This document shows, one piece after another, positions 27,703-37,740 of a stretch of 64,000 nt of DNA. The notes beneath the pieces were generated by a model that was not told where the DNA came from, did not search any database, and worked only from the letters and a program-made list of their open reading frames with translations. The first letter of the stretch is position 1. Every line of letters begins with the position of its first letter. The stretch is from Persicobacter diffluens (lineage in GTDB: Bacteria; Bacteroidota; Bacteroidia; Cytophagales; Cyclobacteriaceae), in assembly GCF_036244895.1 (NCBI RefSeq), contig NZ_BQKE01000004.1, positions 124,001 to 188,000 on the forward strand, written 5' to 3'. The translations under genes were made by a program, and so were the position numbers.

Positions 27703-29451
27703 ATGTATTCGAACATTTTCCCCGCAAATGTTAAGCAAAACATTTCATACCTGAATACAAGCAGTCATTTAGGTATTCCGATTTATTTGTTGGTCACTCA
27801 ACATTTAGTTTTTCTGGTATTTACCTTTGAATCCAATGGGCCTTTTGCAGTTTTTCATTTCATGATTGGAATGGTTTTCTTGCTGTATTATTGGAGGAAA
27901 CAGGAAATTAGCCCGCAGTTTTGGCGATTCACTTTATTGAGCGATGGAGGCGTTTACGGTATTTTATGGGCCTTTGAGATGATTAACAGGCATTCTCTGT
28001 CGGTTCATACCATTATAGCTTTATCGGTATTATGGAGTGGGCTGGCCTTGACGGAAATGCCTTCTGCAGCCGAAATTTTACGGCAGAATAAAAGCCTGAG
28101 AGGCGGTAGGTTGGTGGGTTTACTGGCTATGGTTTTTTCCTTATGGGGACTGGTTTCCGGAGATATTAAATTAGAAGCACATTGGGGAATTATAGCTTTT
28201 CAGTGTGTAGCATTTATAACGATTTTTATAATCGAACACATCAAAGTGAAGAATGAGGTCATTGCTTTTGAAACTTTGGATGCCCATAATACAACGGTTG
28301 CACTGGAAAAGGAAGAAAAGGAAAAGCAATATCAGCTTCAGTTGGAAACCATTCAGGCCCAACAACATAAAAATGAGGAGCGCCAATGGGTGATGGAAGG
28401 CTTATCAGCCCTGGAGGAAAGCTTAAGGAAGGACCTTACTTTTGAAGTTAAACTGGAGGAGGCATTAAAACATTTGATTCAACAGCTTCAAGCTGTACAG
28501 GGGGCGATCTATATTGGGGATCAGGAGAAGCAAGTTCTTGAAATGAAAGCTTGCTATGCTTATGAACGAAAGAAATTTTTACATAAAACCATTGCCTTTG
28601 GAGAGGGGCTGGTCGGGCAGTGTTACCTGGAAAAGTTGCCGATCTACCTGACTGATATTCCCGGTGATTACTTAACCATTACATCCGGATTGGGACATGC
28701 CCAGCCCAAAGAGGTGATCATTGTCCCGGTAATTTTAAATGAAATCGTGGTGGCCATCATGGAAATTGCTTCCTTTAACGTTATTGAAGGTGCTGCCCGT
28801 GAATTTCTGGACAATTGCGGGAATGTGCTGGCCGGTTTTATTTCCAATGAAAAAACGAATTTGCAGATTCGGGCACTTTTGGCGGCTTCTAATGATGCCC
28901 GAAAGGCCATGGAAGTGCAGGAAGAAGAACTTCGGCAGAATATGGAGGAATTGAGTAGTACCCATGAGCAAATGGTGCGGATGCAGGAGGAGCAGCAAAA
29001 GCAGCAAGACCAAATGATGGAAGAAATCCGTCAGCGCAATGAGGTATTCCTAAAAATTCTGAATCAAATTCCCGGCCGTATATTCCTGAAGGATCACGAG
29101 CATAAGTTTGTTTTGGCTAATGATGCAGTATGTAACTTGCATGGGTATACGGAAAAGGAATTGCGCGATAAGACGGAAATTGATGTCGTCGGTCCGGAGT
29201 TAGGTAATAAAGTGATTAAAATGGATAGCGCTATTTTGGAAGAGGGTAAAATGAAAACCTATCAGAAAGTGGAGCATCATCATGGAAAAGAATATCATTT
29301 CCAATCCACCAAAATGCCTTTCTTTATTGATTATTTGGGAACTACTGGTTTGCTCTGTATTCAATCAGATATTTCAGAATTAAATGAACTTAGACAGTAT
29401 AAAGCAGAAAGTCTGGCTGAGTCAGCGCTTTCTGTTAAGGAAGGCACTTAA
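27703..29451 (+). CDS. Membrane protein with GAF and PAS sensor domains, no output domain
   Basis: 582 residues. The first ~190 residues carry five or six hydrophobic segments (GIPIYLLVTQHLVFLVFTF, FMIGMVFLLYYW, TIIALSVLWSGLALT, WGIIAFQCVAFITIFII). A coiled coil (~200-240) leads into a GAF domain (~240-395; GAIYIGDQEKQVLEMKACYAY, FGEGLVGQCYLEKLPIYLTDIP). A second coiled coil (~400-445) leads into a PAS domain (~448-560; FLKILNQIPGRIFLKDHEHKFVLANDAVCNLHGYTEKEL). No histidine kinase, GGDEF, EAL or phosphatase domain follows. It may signal through partners; the 7TM receptor just upstream, also without a kinase, is the obvious candidate. The FadR-type site upstream hints at a link to the alginate regulon. 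Confidence 0.8.
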   Translation: MYSNIFPANVKQNISYLNTSSHLGIPIYLLVTQHLVFLVFTFESNGPFAVFHFMIGMVFLLYYWRKQEISPQFWRFTLLSDGGVYGILWAFEMINRHSLSVHTIIALSVLWSGLALTEMPSAAEILRQNKSLRGGRLVGLLAMVFSLWGLVSGDIKLEAHWGIIAFQCVAFITIFIIEHIKVKNEVIAFETLDAHNTTVALEKEEKEKQYQLQLETIQAQQHKNEERQWVMEGLSALEESLRKDLTFEVKLEEALKHLIQQLQAVQGAIYIGDQEKQVLEMKACYAYERKKFLHKTIAFGEGLVGQCYLEKLPIYLTDIPGDYLTITSGLGHAQPKEVIIVPVILNEIVVAIMEIASFNVIEGAAREFLDNCGNVLAGFISNEKTNLQIRALLAASNDARKAMEVQEEELRQNMEELSSTHEQMVRMQEEQQKQQDQMMEEIRQRNEVFLKILNQIPGRIFLKDHEHKFVLANDAVCNLHGYTEKELRDKTEIDVVGPELGNKVIKMDSAILEEGKMKTYQKVEHHHGKEYHFQSTKMPFFIDYLGTTGLLCIQSDISELNELRQYKAESLAESALSVKEGT

Positions 29452-29463
29452 TTCTTACGCCAA

Positions 29464-29840
29464 GCCAAATTGTTCACCGCTGAATTTATTTATCCACTAC
29501 CGGACTATACCATCAATTAATTACTGTTGTTTTCTTTGATTTTAATAGTCCAAATTTGGCTTATTTAGCTTGCTTGTCCTTTATCTGCTACCTTGGAAAA
29601 AACGCCAAATAGGGAACTATTTCTGCTTTTTTCCCGCCTAGTGGCTAAAGGAGGATTGAGAGCGTATTAAAAAATACACTATTCGGCAGCAAATTCGAAT
29701 TATTGGAAGTGATTTTGGGTAATTTCTCAATGATAGCGGTACAATGCTTTCAAAATAATCGGGTATCGCTTACGTAATATTCAAATTTTCGCTGTGAGTT
29801 TTGGCTTTTTAAACACGCTCTTGAGCATGCATAATTCGGG
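29464..29840 (-). mobile_element. MITE-like element D, copy 5, interrupted by element A
   Basis: A diverged reverse copy whose right end (CATGCATAATTCGGG, then TTAA at 29841) is separated from its body by element A copy 6. Confidence 0.7.
29660..29820 (-). mobile_element. MITE-like element A, copy 6 (inside element D)
   Basis: A reverse copy (GAGCGTATTAAAAAA...TTTTTAAACACGCTC), flanked by TTGA on both sides. Confidence 0.85.
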
Positions 29841-29904
29841 TTAAATTTGTTTTTTGATCCAATCATTTGATTTATGCTTTCATAATCGATTCTTAATTGC
29901 TAAA

Positions 29905-29923
29905 TTGGTCAACCAAAGACCAA
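29905..29923 (+). promoter_or_regulatory. FadR/UxuR-type operator upstream of PL17
   Basis: TTGGTCAACCAAAGACCAA fits TTGGTNNACCAANNACCAA. It lies 22 bp before the PL17 ATG, adjoining a weak TAAATTG -7-like element. Confidence 0.7.
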
Positions 29924-29945
29924 AAAACTTTTAGACACTCCTAAT

Positions 29946-32165
29946 ATGTTGAAGAGAATATTATTTTTTTTATCTTTTTTGATATTTCCATTCTTCGTCC
30001 GAGCTGATTGGCAGCCTTCCGGCTTAGTGATAAAAGCAGAAACCTTTGCTCGCCTGCAAAAGGAATATAAGCAGTACCCATTAATGGAAACTGCGGTTTC
30101 CAAAATGAAAGCCCGGGTAGATGCGGCCCTGGAGGAGGACATCGATGTCCCTGTTCCCAAAGATCCGGCAGGAGGTTATACACATGAGCAACACAAACGG
30201 AATTATATCGCCATGTATGAGGCCGGTATCATTTATCAAATTACCGGAGAAAACCTGTATGCCGAATATGTGAAAGAAATGTTGATGACTTATGCGCAAA
30301 TGTTTCCGACCCTTGGGCTTCACCCGGTAGAAAAATCCTATGCACCGGGAAAACTTTTCTGGCAATGTCTGAATGATGATAATTGGGTGGTTTTCAGTAT
30401 ACAGGCTTATAGTTTTATTCAGGATTTTTTGACTAAGGAGGATCGCCAGTGGATGGAGCAGCAATTATGGAGGCCCTATGCCAAATTTCTAATGGATGAA
30501 AATCTAAAGGTTTTTAACAGGGTTCATAATCATGGACTTTGGGACGTGGCGGCGGTAGGGATGATCGGTTACGCCCTGGGAGATGAGGCGCTCGTCAAAT
30601 ACAGTTTGTTCGGCAAATTTGAGGAGTTGGAAGAGGATCCGGAAAAGGCTGCAGCAGGATTTTACGCCAATGTCAATGAGCTATTTTCTCCCACAGGATA
30701 TTATACGGAAGGGCCTTATTATCATCGGTATGCGATCACACCATTTTTAGTTTTTGCACAGGTTATTCATAATAATGAACCGGAAAGAAATATTTTTCAA
30801 TATCGCGACGGACTTTTGTTGAAGGCGGTTAAAGCTTTGGTTCAATTGTCTGATGATGAGGGGAGATTCCTTCCTTATAATGACGCGATCAAAGAAATGA
30901 GTATTAAAGCACCGGCAGCAGTTGAGGCAGTTGATCTGGCCTATGAACATGAGCAAAGTGTGCATTTACTCGCAGCTGCAAATTTGCAGGGCGAAGTGAA
31001 GATCAGTCTTGGAGGTTTAATAATTGCGCAGGAATTGGCAGAAGGGGCATCTCACCGAACTGCAGTGAAAAAATCCGCGGTCCTGACAGATGGTCCTGCA
31101 GGAGATAAAGGTGGAATTGCCTTTTTATATCCGGAGCAGTCTGAAAATAATGGCTTGTTAACACTCAAATTTACCCAACACGGACTTTCACATGGTCATT
31201 TTGATAAATTGAGCCTGTTGTTCAGATATCAGGGCCATGATATTTTACAGGATTATGGAGCGGTGCGCTTTGTAAATGTTAAGGCGAAGGAAGGTGGTCG
31301 TTATTTGCCTGAGAATAAAAACTTTGCCCACCAGTCGGCTTGTCATAATACATTAATTGTGGATGGGAAATCTCATTTTAACGGAGATTTTAGGTTGTCT
31401 TCGCAAAAGTTTGGGGAATTGCTTCAGTTTGATACCGCCCATCAGGATTATCAGGTGGTAACGGCCAGGCAGCAGGATTTGTATCAGGGAGTGGATATGT
31501 ACCGGACGATTATACAGATTGAAGATGAAAAACTAAATGATCCTCTTTATATTGATATTGTAAAGGCAGAAAGTGAAGAAGTGCATGAATATCAGTTGGC
31601 TTATCAATACAAAGGGCAGATAATGAGTAAACAGTTAGAAACATATGAGGCGGCGAAATCCTGGAAAGCGATGGGAGCGAATCATGGTTTTCAATATATT
31701 TGGGAGGTTGGAAAGGGTCATGCGGTATCTCAAGACAGCCGATTGACTTTCCTGAATGGAAGTAAGTTCTTCAGTCTTCGTACCCATGTGGATCAACCGA
31801 CCGAAATCACTTTAGGCCGCTATGGTGCGAATGATCCTGAAAACAATTTGAGAACGGAACCTGCTTATTTTTTAAAGAAAAGCGGACAGGATATTTGGTT
31901 TGTTTCTACCATAGAGCCTCATGGTTTTATTCGTTCTGCAACCGATGAATTGGTGGCTGACACGGAGAGTCAAATTCTAAAAATTTCCAGGGAAGTACAG
32001 GAAAATGACATTCAGTTGATAGAGCTTCATCACGATAATGGAAATATTTATCAGGTATTGGTGGCCTCGGATTTTTCCTTAGCAGACCACCGCAGTAAGT
32101 TAAATGGCCGCGAGGTGGAATGGGAAGGCCCAATTTATGTCAATATTTATAGTTCGGGAATATAA
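29946..32165 (+). CDS. PL17 oligoalginate lyase (heparinase II/III-like fold)
   Basis: 739 residues with a signal peptide ending near FFVRADW (21). An N-terminal (alpha/alpha) toroid precedes a C-terminal heparinase II/III-type beta-sheet domain (LTLKFTQHGLSHGHFDKLSLLFRYQGHDILQDYGAVRFV, CHNTLIVDG). Candidate catalytic residues by family pattern are N195/H196 (NRVHNHGLWD) and the tyrosines of TGYYTEGPYYHRY (252-262). PL17 enzymes are exolytic and turn alginate oligomers into unsaturated monouronate, usually in the periplasm. It heads a two-gene unit with an MFS carrier whose ATG is 2 bp after its stop, under the operator at 29905. Confidence 0.92.
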   Translation: MLKRILFFLSFLIFPFFVRADWQPSGLVIKAETFARLQKEYKQYPLMETAVSKMKARVDAALEEDIDVPVPKDPAGGYTHEQHKRNYIAMYEAGIIYQITGENLYAEYVKEMLMTYAQMFPTLGLHPVEKSYAPGKLFWQCLNDDNWVVFSIQAYSFIQDFLTKEDRQWMEQQLWRPYAKFLMDENLKVFNRVHNHGLWDVAAVGMIGYALGDEALVKYSLFGKFEELEEDPEKAAAGFYANVNELFSPTGYYTEGPYYHRYAITPFLVFAQVIHNNEPERNIFQYRDGLLLKAVKALVQLSDDEGRFLPYNDAIKEMSIKAPAAVEAVDLAYEHEQSVHLLAAANLQGEVKISLGGLIIAQELAEGASHRTAVKKSAVLTDGPAGDKGGIAFLYPEQSENNGLLTLKFTQHGLSHGHFDKLSLLFRYQGHDILQDYGAVRFVNVKAKEGGRYLPENKNFAHQSACHNTLIVDGKSHFNGDFRLSSQKFGELLQFDTAHQDYQVVTARQQDLYQGVDMYRTIIQIEDEKLNDPLYIDIVKAESEEVHEYQLAYQYKGQIMSKQLETYEAAKSWKAMGANHGFQYIWEVGKGHAVSQDSRLTFLNGSKFFSLRTHVDQPTEITLGRYGANDPENNLRTEPAYFLKKSGQDIWFVSTIEPHGFIRSATDELVADTESQILKISREVQENDIQLIELHHDNGNIYQVLVASDFSLADHRSKLNGREVEWEGPIYVNIYSSGI

Positions 32166-32167
32166 AA

Positions 32168-33394
32168 ATGTCTAAGGCTTCCACATATCGTTTTTTTCTA
32201 CTCCATCAACGCCCTTTGTGGTATGGCTTCAGCCAGTTCTTTTTTTCTACGATGGGTCAGGCGTTTTTCCTTAGCTTGTTCGTGGCCCACTTTATGGAAA
32301 AAACCGGTTTGTCGGCGCTTCAGCTGAACGTGCTCTATACGCTGGCCTCCTTGAGCAGTGCCGTATTATTGGTATTTGTGGGGCCATTGATGGACCGGCT
32401 GGATTTACGGAAATTTAGTTGGGGAGCGGGTATTGGCGGAGGCCTGGCTTGTTTGATGATGGCGCATTTGTCCAATGGATGGATGTATTATCTGGGGATA
32501 TTTGGCTTACGGTTTTTTGGTCAGGGCTTTCTTCCTTTGATTGGCATGACGGCTATGGGGAAATATTTTGAAGCAGATCGGGGTAAGGCCCTTTCCTTCA
32601 CGATGTTTGGGATGTCAGTAGCGGAAATGTTGGTACCGGCCTTGGTTTTGGCGATTTTAGGCATGGGACAATGGGCAAACTTGTGGTATGGACTTGGATT
32701 TTTCGAAGCGCTGTTTTTTCCTTTGTTATGTTGGCTGTTGGTAGGGAAGGATGATAAGTTTTTAAATTTTAAACAAAATGGCAGTAGCAAAAATGGGCCT
32801 GCTTTTATTCAAACTTTGGTAAGAAGGCCGGTTTTCTGGATATATTCTTTGGTTTTTGTGCTGTCCCCCATGTTGAATGCAGGTTTCCTTCTGAATAGCA
32901 AGCAATTTCTGGACTATAAAAATTGGTCCATGGAGTTTTTTGCCTTCGCTTTTGTGTTTTTTGGGATTGGCAGAATTGCAGGTGCGTTGGTGGGTGGTCC
33001 GCTGGTGGACCGGCTCACGGCTCGAAAACTGGCCGTTTGGGTATTGTTGCCATCGCTGACCTTGTTTCCCTTAATACTGATTCCGGAACAGTGGGTGCTA
33101 TTGGTTTTCCTGTTTAGTCTCGGTGCAAATTTAAGTTTTGCAAATGTGGTGGGCACCTCCTTTTGGGCAGAAGTTTTTGGCCCTGAAAATGTGGGGACAT
33201 GCCGCAGTTTAACTTCCACCATGATGGTGCTGGTCACGGCAGTGGCCCCTACCATTTTTGCAGTGGGTTATCAATACGGCATTGCCTTTTTTTTGGCAGG
33301 TTTCGGTTTGTTTTTACCCGTGATCAGTATTTTGGCTGGTATTTTTGGATCTCGGGGAAATTCGTCCACAGTGAATTTGATGACGAAGGATTAG
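32168..33394 (+). CDS. MFS transporter (probable uronate/alginate-monomer carrier)
   Basis: 408 residues, mostly hydrophobic, with about 12 membrane segments and the MFS loop 2-3 motif (GPLMDRLDLRKFS). A central hydrophilic loop (GKDDKFLNFKQNGSSKNG) separates the two six-helix halves. It starts 2 bp after PL17, so coupled expression is likely. The context suggests inner-membrane uptake of the unsaturated uronate or DEH released by PL17; specificity is inferred only. It is not closely similar to the second MFS carrier at 36374. Confidence 0.85.
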   Translation: MSKASTYRFFLLHQRPLWYGFSQFFFSTMGQAFFLSLFVAHFMEKTGLSALQLNVLYTLASLSSAVLLVFVGPLMDRLDLRKFSWGAGIGGGLACLMMAHLSNGWMYYLGIFGLRFFGQGFLPLIGMTAMGKYFEADRGKALSFTMFGMSVAEMLVPALVLAILGMGQWANLWYGLGFFEALFFPLLCWLLVGKDDKFLNFKQNGSSKNGPAFIQTLVRRPVFWIYSLVFVLSPMLNAGFLLNSKQFLDYKNWSMEFFAFAFVFFGIGRIAGALVGGPLVDRLTARKLAVWVLLPSLTLFPLILIPEQWVLLVFLFSLGANLSFANVVGTSFWAEVFGPENVGTCRSLTSTMMVLVTAVAPTIFAVGYQYGIAFFLAGFGLFLPVISILAGIFGSRGNSSTVNLMTKD

Positions 33395-33596
33395 GAGCGG
33401 TTGGAAGTTAAAATAGCGGAGGGATTATAAAATGATTAAATTCAAACTAAAAAGAATGGTGACGCAATCCCCCTTTTCGCGCTCTTAAGGTCCTGAAAAG
33501 TAGTGGGTTGGCTTGTTTTTTAGGATGCCGACAGGATAAAAATAAAATGTTTTCTAATAATTGATGAAAACATCATGAATAAAAGAAAATTAATCG

Positions 33597-33620
33597 TATA
33601 TTTGGTTAACCAATTACCAA
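33597..33620 (+). promoter_or_regulatory. PL6 promoter -7 element overlapped by a FadR/UxuR-type operator
   Basis: TATATTTG (33597-33604) matches the -7 consensus. The operator TTGGTTAACCAATTACCAA (33602-33620) overlaps its last three bases. Bound repressor would block the promoter. The PL6 ATG is 64 bp downstream. Confidence 0.7.
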
Positions 33621-33684
33621 TAAGGCTTTCGGCTCAGGTATGGCTAACTTTTTTTAGAATTCATTTTTTAGAATTTTTTCTGAT

Positions 33685-35958
33685 ATGAAATACCTTTTTT
33701 TAGTAGTATTTTTAGCTTTTAACCTCAATTTATTCGGGGCAGTGGATAGTGGTGGAATCATTACTTCTGCGGATGAGTTAAAGGAACGAATTAAGCAAGC
33801 CTCTCCCGGCGACACCCTGAGGATGGCTTCCGGAGAATGGAAAGATTTAAGACTGTCATTTACAGGCAAGGGGAAGGCTGAAGCCCCCATTGTTCTAATG
33901 GGGGCAGCTCATGGAGGAACCGTTTTATGTGGAAATTCTTCTCTTGAAATCGCCGGAGAATATCTGGTGGTGAAGGGGCTTCAGTTCAGGGATGGCTATG
34001 CTAAAGGTCGTGTAGCGGTTAAATTTAAGAAAGGGGATCAGGTGGCAAAATATTGCCGGTTGACGGAGGTGGTGATAGATCATTACAATCCGGACGATCG
34101 TTTCGAAAAAACTTCATGGATAGAATTATACGGGCAAAAAAATGAAATTGACCACTGTTATTTTGGTGGGAAATTAAATGCCGGTGTATTAATGGCGGTG
34201 AAATTGAATAATGTGGAGTCCCGTGAGAATTACCACCATATTCATCATAATTATTTTGGCGAGCGCCCTAAATTGGGCTCTAATGGAGGTGAAACACTAC
34301 GAGTGGGGGTTTCAACCTATTGTGAGAAGTCTTCTAACACGATTATAGAGCAAAATTATTTTGAACATTGCTCCGGTGAAGTGGAGATCGTTTCGATTAA
34401 GTCTTCGGATAATGTGGTGAAGAATAATGTGTTTTTGGGTTGTGAAGGCGTGTTAGCTTTACGCCATGGAGATCGGAATCAGGTTATCGGAAATTATTTC
34501 TTAGGAGAAGGTAAAGGCAATGCCGGCGGGGTGCGTGTGATTAATGGCGGGCATACGATTAAGGATAATTATTTCCAGGATTTAGGGGGGAAACGTTTCT
34601 TCGGAGCCTTGCCTATCATGAATGGGGTACCGAATTCTCTGGCCAACCGTTATATTCGGGCGCATGATGTTACGGTAGAAAATAATAAGTTTTTTAATTG
34701 TTCGCATATTGAATTGTGTGTGGGTTCTGATCGGGAGCGTACCCAGACGCCTGATCACATTACCATTAAAAATAACCTTTTTGTAAATCCCGAAAAGGCA
34801 GAAATTTTAACCGTTTTAGATGATATATCCGGTTTTACTTTTAAAGGGAACGAATATATTAATAACGGATCGACCTATAAACAACACGGCTTTAAGCCAG
34901 CGAAAGCGCAATATACATTGGGGGAGAAAGGGTTGTATACCAGTAAGACATTTAAACCTGAATTGCCAGTGGTTAAAGGGCAGGCAGGGCCGGACTGGTA
35001 TACCCCTTTATCTAAAAAAGCGCAAATTTCGAATCAAGTATTGAAAGCTGATAATTTTAAGTCCTTAAATAGTGCGATAGAACAGGCGGAAGTTGGAGCG
35101 ACCATTGCAATTACTTCCGCCGAAATTTCTTTCGAAGAGGTTATTCGTATCACTAAACCGTTAAGAATTATTTCTGAAAATGGGCAGGAAGTTAAAATGT
35201 TCTTTAAGGAAAATCCGAAGCAGGCTTCCTTTTTTGCCATAGAAAACGGTGGAAGTTTACTGTTGGATGGCTTTGCCTTTAACGGAAGGTCGGAAGTGGG
35301 GATTTCAAAAGCGGCACTCCGGACTTCGAAGGATCCAATGATTCAGCATTATCGACTGGAGGTTAAAAATTGTACTTTCAAAAATTTCGATGCTGCAGAT
35401 TATTGTGTATTCCGGGCGTTTGAAGGAACTTTCGCGGATGAATTGATTTTTGAAAACTCGCATTTTGAAAATATCTCCGGGATTGCCCTGAATATTAACG
35501 GGCAGACTGATAATATGGGCAGATACAGTGCCGAGGAAGTGCTGGTAAAAGGTTGTACTTTCAAAAAGGTGATGACCGGTGCCATGGAAATTACCCGAAG
35601 AGGAAATGATGAATCCACCACCGGACCATTGGTATTGGTACAGGATTGTGATTTCGTGGATGTCGGAAATAAAGAATTGGGGAGTGTGATCATGCTCTGG
35701 GGTGTTCAACACCTGACTGTGGATAATTTATTTTTCTACAATTCCGGTCGCTCAGGACGTATTATTCGATTTGAAGACCCGCTTTGGGCTGTGAGTACCA
35801 TTGATAATATTTTATCGATAAGCTCCGGAAGAATTGAGTCCTACTACCCTCGTCGTGGGGAAAATATTAAGGAGATTACCGAAGATACCTCCTTAGAAAA
35901 GGCTTATGAGTTGAAGCAGGCTGAAAAAAAAGGCGCCGTCGCTTCCAAAAATATATAG
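33685..35958 (+). CDS. PL6 alginate lyase (two-domain beta-helix)
   Basis: 757 residues with a signal peptide ending near NLFGAVD. The N-terminal half is a right-handed beta-helix of the chondroitinase B/PL6 type, with NYHHIHHNYFGERPKLGSNGGETLRVG. The catalytic pair is K239 in EIVSIKSS and R260 in LALRHGDRN, at the 21-residue spacing seen in PL6 lyases. The second half (from ~440) is another beta-helix, as in two-domain PL6 enzymes. It cleaves alginate or MG-rich fragments by beta-elimination, probably in the periplasm. It is the first gene of the PL6-kdgF-MFS-SDR operon. Confidence 0.92.
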   Translation: MKYLFLVVFLAFNLNLFGAVDSGGIITSADELKERIKQASPGDTLRMASGEWKDLRLSFTGKGKAEAPIVLMGAAHGGTVLCGNSSLEIAGEYLVVKGLQFRDGYAKGRVAVKFKKGDQVAKYCRLTEVVIDHYNPDDRFEKTSWIELYGQKNEIDHCYFGGKLNAGVLMAVKLNNVESRENYHHIHHNYFGERPKLGSNGGETLRVGVSTYCEKSSNTIIEQNYFEHCSGEVEIVSIKSSDNVVKNNVFLGCEGVLALRHGDRNQVIGNYFLGEGKGNAGGVRVINGGHTIKDNYFQDLGGKRFFGALPIMNGVPNSLANRYIRAHDVTVENNKFFNCSHIELCVGSDRERTQTPDHITIKNNLFVNPEKAEILTVLDDISGFTFKGNEYINNGSTYKQHGFKPAKAQYTLGEKGLYTSKTFKPELPVVKGQAGPDWYTPLSKKAQISNQVLKADNFKSLNSAIEQAEVGATIAITSAEISFEEVIRITKPLRIISENGQEVKMFFKENPKQASFFAIENGGSLLLDGFAFNGRSEVGISKAALRTSKDPMIQHYRLEVKNCTFKNFDAADYCVFRAFEGTFADELIFENSHFENISGIALNINGQTDNMGRYSAEEVLVKGCTFKKVMTGAMEITRRGNDESTTGPLVLVQDCDFVDVGNKELGSVIMLWGVQHLTVDNLFFYNSGRSGRIIRFEDPLWAVSTIDNILSISSGRIESYYPRRGENIKEITEDTSLEKAYELKQAEKKGAVASKNI

Positions 35959-35975
35959 GGTTTTAAATTTTTTTA

Positions 35976-36365
35976 ATGATTACTGAAATGGAAAAGGTAC
36001 AAAGTAAAGAGTTTTTTGTAGACAGCGAGAACGAGTGGGAAGTTTTGGGTGGTGGTATCTCTCGTAAGATTATGGGCTATGATGAGACCATTATGGCCGT
36101 GAAGGTGCTTTTTGAAAAAGGCGCTTTGGGGACGCCTCATCAGCATGTTCATGCGCAAATTACTTACGTCGTGGAAGGTACTTTTGAATTGACTATCGGC
36201 GACCAGGTGAAAGTTTTGAAGGGAGGCGACTCTTTCTATATTCCTTCAAATGTGATGCATTCCTGCCTGTGCCTGGAAGATGGAATGTTAATTGATACTT
36301 TTTCTCCGGTACGCGAGGATTTTCTGGATGGTTCCAAACCGGCTTATTTGGGCGGTGGTAAATAA
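35976..36365 (+). CDS. kdgF: KdgF-like cupin (unsaturated uronate linearisation)
   Basis: 129 residues; an internal ATG at 35988 (MEKVQSKEFF) is an alternative start. It is a single cupin domain with the metal-binding pattern GTPHQHVHAQITYVVEG and PSNVMHSCLCLEDG. KdgF proteins speed the opening of 4,5-unsaturated monouronates to the keto sugar DEH. It lies 17 bp after PL6 and 8 bp before the MFS gene, exactly where this step is needed. Confidence 0.88.
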   Translation: MITEMEKVQSKEFFVDSENEWEVLGGGISRKIMGYDETIMAVKVLFEKGALGTPHQHVHAQITYVVEGTFELTIGDQVKVLKGGDSFYIPSNVMHSCLCLEDGMLIDTFSPVREDFLDGSKPAYLGGGK

Positions 36366-36373
36366 ATAGCGCC

Positions 36374-37678
36374 ATGATTGAAGTTAAGGAAAAAGCCGAA
36401 GCCCGGAAGGCGGGTTTTAAACTAAAAAATTTACGCTGGTGGATCATTGGCCTGATTGCCCTGGCAACGGTGATTAACTATATTGACCGTTCGGCCCTGG
36501 CCATGATGTGGCCGGATGTCTCCAGAGATCTGGGGTTGACCAAAAATGATTACGCCCTGATCCTGAATGTATTCATGGTGGCTTATGCATTGGGACAATC
36601 CTTTTCAGGTAAAATATTTGATAAGGTCGGCACCCGACTCGGCTACGTGATTTCCATCGGAATCTGGTCCGTTTCATCTTTCTGTCATGCCTTTGCCCGC
36701 AGCCTTTTCAGCTTTTCGTTTTTGAGAGCGACTTTGGGTTTTGGAGAAGCGGGGAACTGGCCCGGTGCCGCCAAAAGCAATGCAGAATGGTTCCCGGTAA
36801 AAGAACGAGCTTTTGCACAGGGTTTATTCAATGCCGGCGCTTCTTTAGGAGCAGTGGTGGCGCCTCCTTTCATTGCAGCACTTTGGGTGGCTTTTGGCTG
36901 GGAGATCACCTTCATGATCGTCGGATCTCTTGGAATGTTGTGGGTGTTGCCCTGGTTGATTGTCAATAAGGGAGAGCCTAAAAACCATCCCTGGTTGACG
37001 CAGGAAGAAAAAGAATACATTAAAAACGGGCAGTCCAAGGCAGATAATGATGATTGTGCCAAAGCCCTTCCCTTATCTGAAATTCTTAAGAAAAAGGAAT
37101 CATGGGCCGTATTGGTGTCCCGCTTTTTCCTGGAACCGATCTGGTGGTTGTTTGTGGGCTGGATGCCGATTTACCTGGCAGATACTTATGGTTTTGATGT
37201 CAAAGAAATCGGGGCTTTTGCCTGGGTGCCATATGTTGGCGCTGCTTTGGGCTCTATCGTCGGAGGTTATTACAGTGGGAATTTAATCAAAAACGGCAGC
37301 TCCACGGATCGTGCCCGGAAGCAAACCATTTCCATTGGTGGGGTCATCATGTTGTCCGGTTTGATCGCGACTATTACCCTGGCCGATACGCCTGAGATTT
37401 TTGTAGGAATTGTAGCGCTGGTACTTTTCGGTTTTCAGTTCGCTATTGGAAATGTCCAAACGATTCCTTCCGACTTATTGTCCGGTAAATCAGTAGGATC
37501 CCTGGCAGGATTTGGAGGAACAATCGGAGTATTGTCGGTTGTGCTGATGAACTTCCTGGTGCCTCAAATCGCGGAAATCTCCTATAACTACATCTTTATG
37601 ATGATTGCAGTATTTGTTCCTTTGGGAATAGGATCCATCTTTTTGTTTGCCAGGAAGATTAAATCCATAGAGGAATAA
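36374..37678 (+). CDS. MFS hexuronate transporter (ACS/ExuT type)
   Basis: 434 residues, 12 predicted membrane segments. N-terminal motifs typical of the anion:cation symporter group are present: INYIDRSALAMMWPDVSRDLGLTKNDYALILNVFMVAYALGQ, GKIFDKVGTRLGY and FLRATLGFGEAGNWPGAAKSNAEWFPVKERAFA. ExuT-like members import hexuronates by proton symport. In this operon the likely cargo is DEH or the unsaturated uronate. It starts 8 bp after kdgF. Confidence 0.88.
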   Translation: MIEVKEKAEARKAGFKLKNLRWWIIGLIALATVINYIDRSALAMMWPDVSRDLGLTKNDYALILNVFMVAYALGQSFSGKIFDKVGTRLGYVISIGIWSVSSFCHAFARSLFSFSFLRATLGFGEAGNWPGAAKSNAEWFPVKERAFAQGLFNAGASLGAVVAPPFIAALWVAFGWEITFMIVGSLGMLWVLPWLIVNKGEPKNHPWLTQEEKEYIKNGQSKADNDDCAKALPLSEILKKKESWAVLVSRFFLEPIWWLFVGWMPIYLADTYGFDVKEIGAFAWVPYVGAALGSIVGGYYSGNLIKNGSSTDRARKQTISIGGVIMLSGLIATITLADTPEIFVGIVALVLFGFQFAIGNVQTIPSDLLSGKSVGSLAGFGGTIGVLSVVLMNFLVPQIAEISYNYIFMMIAVFVPLGIGSIFLFARKIKSIEE

Positions 37679-37740
37679 TACATAAATAACCGAATTGATT
37701 TTATCAGAATATTATATAAACACTCATAAATAATTTAATT

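Noticed and set aside
27197..27734. Short frames encoding KAKIRSENLIIAEAIPDYFERIASLLLR-like peptides
   Set aside because: These are translations of element A copies, repeated across the window; they are not treated as genes.
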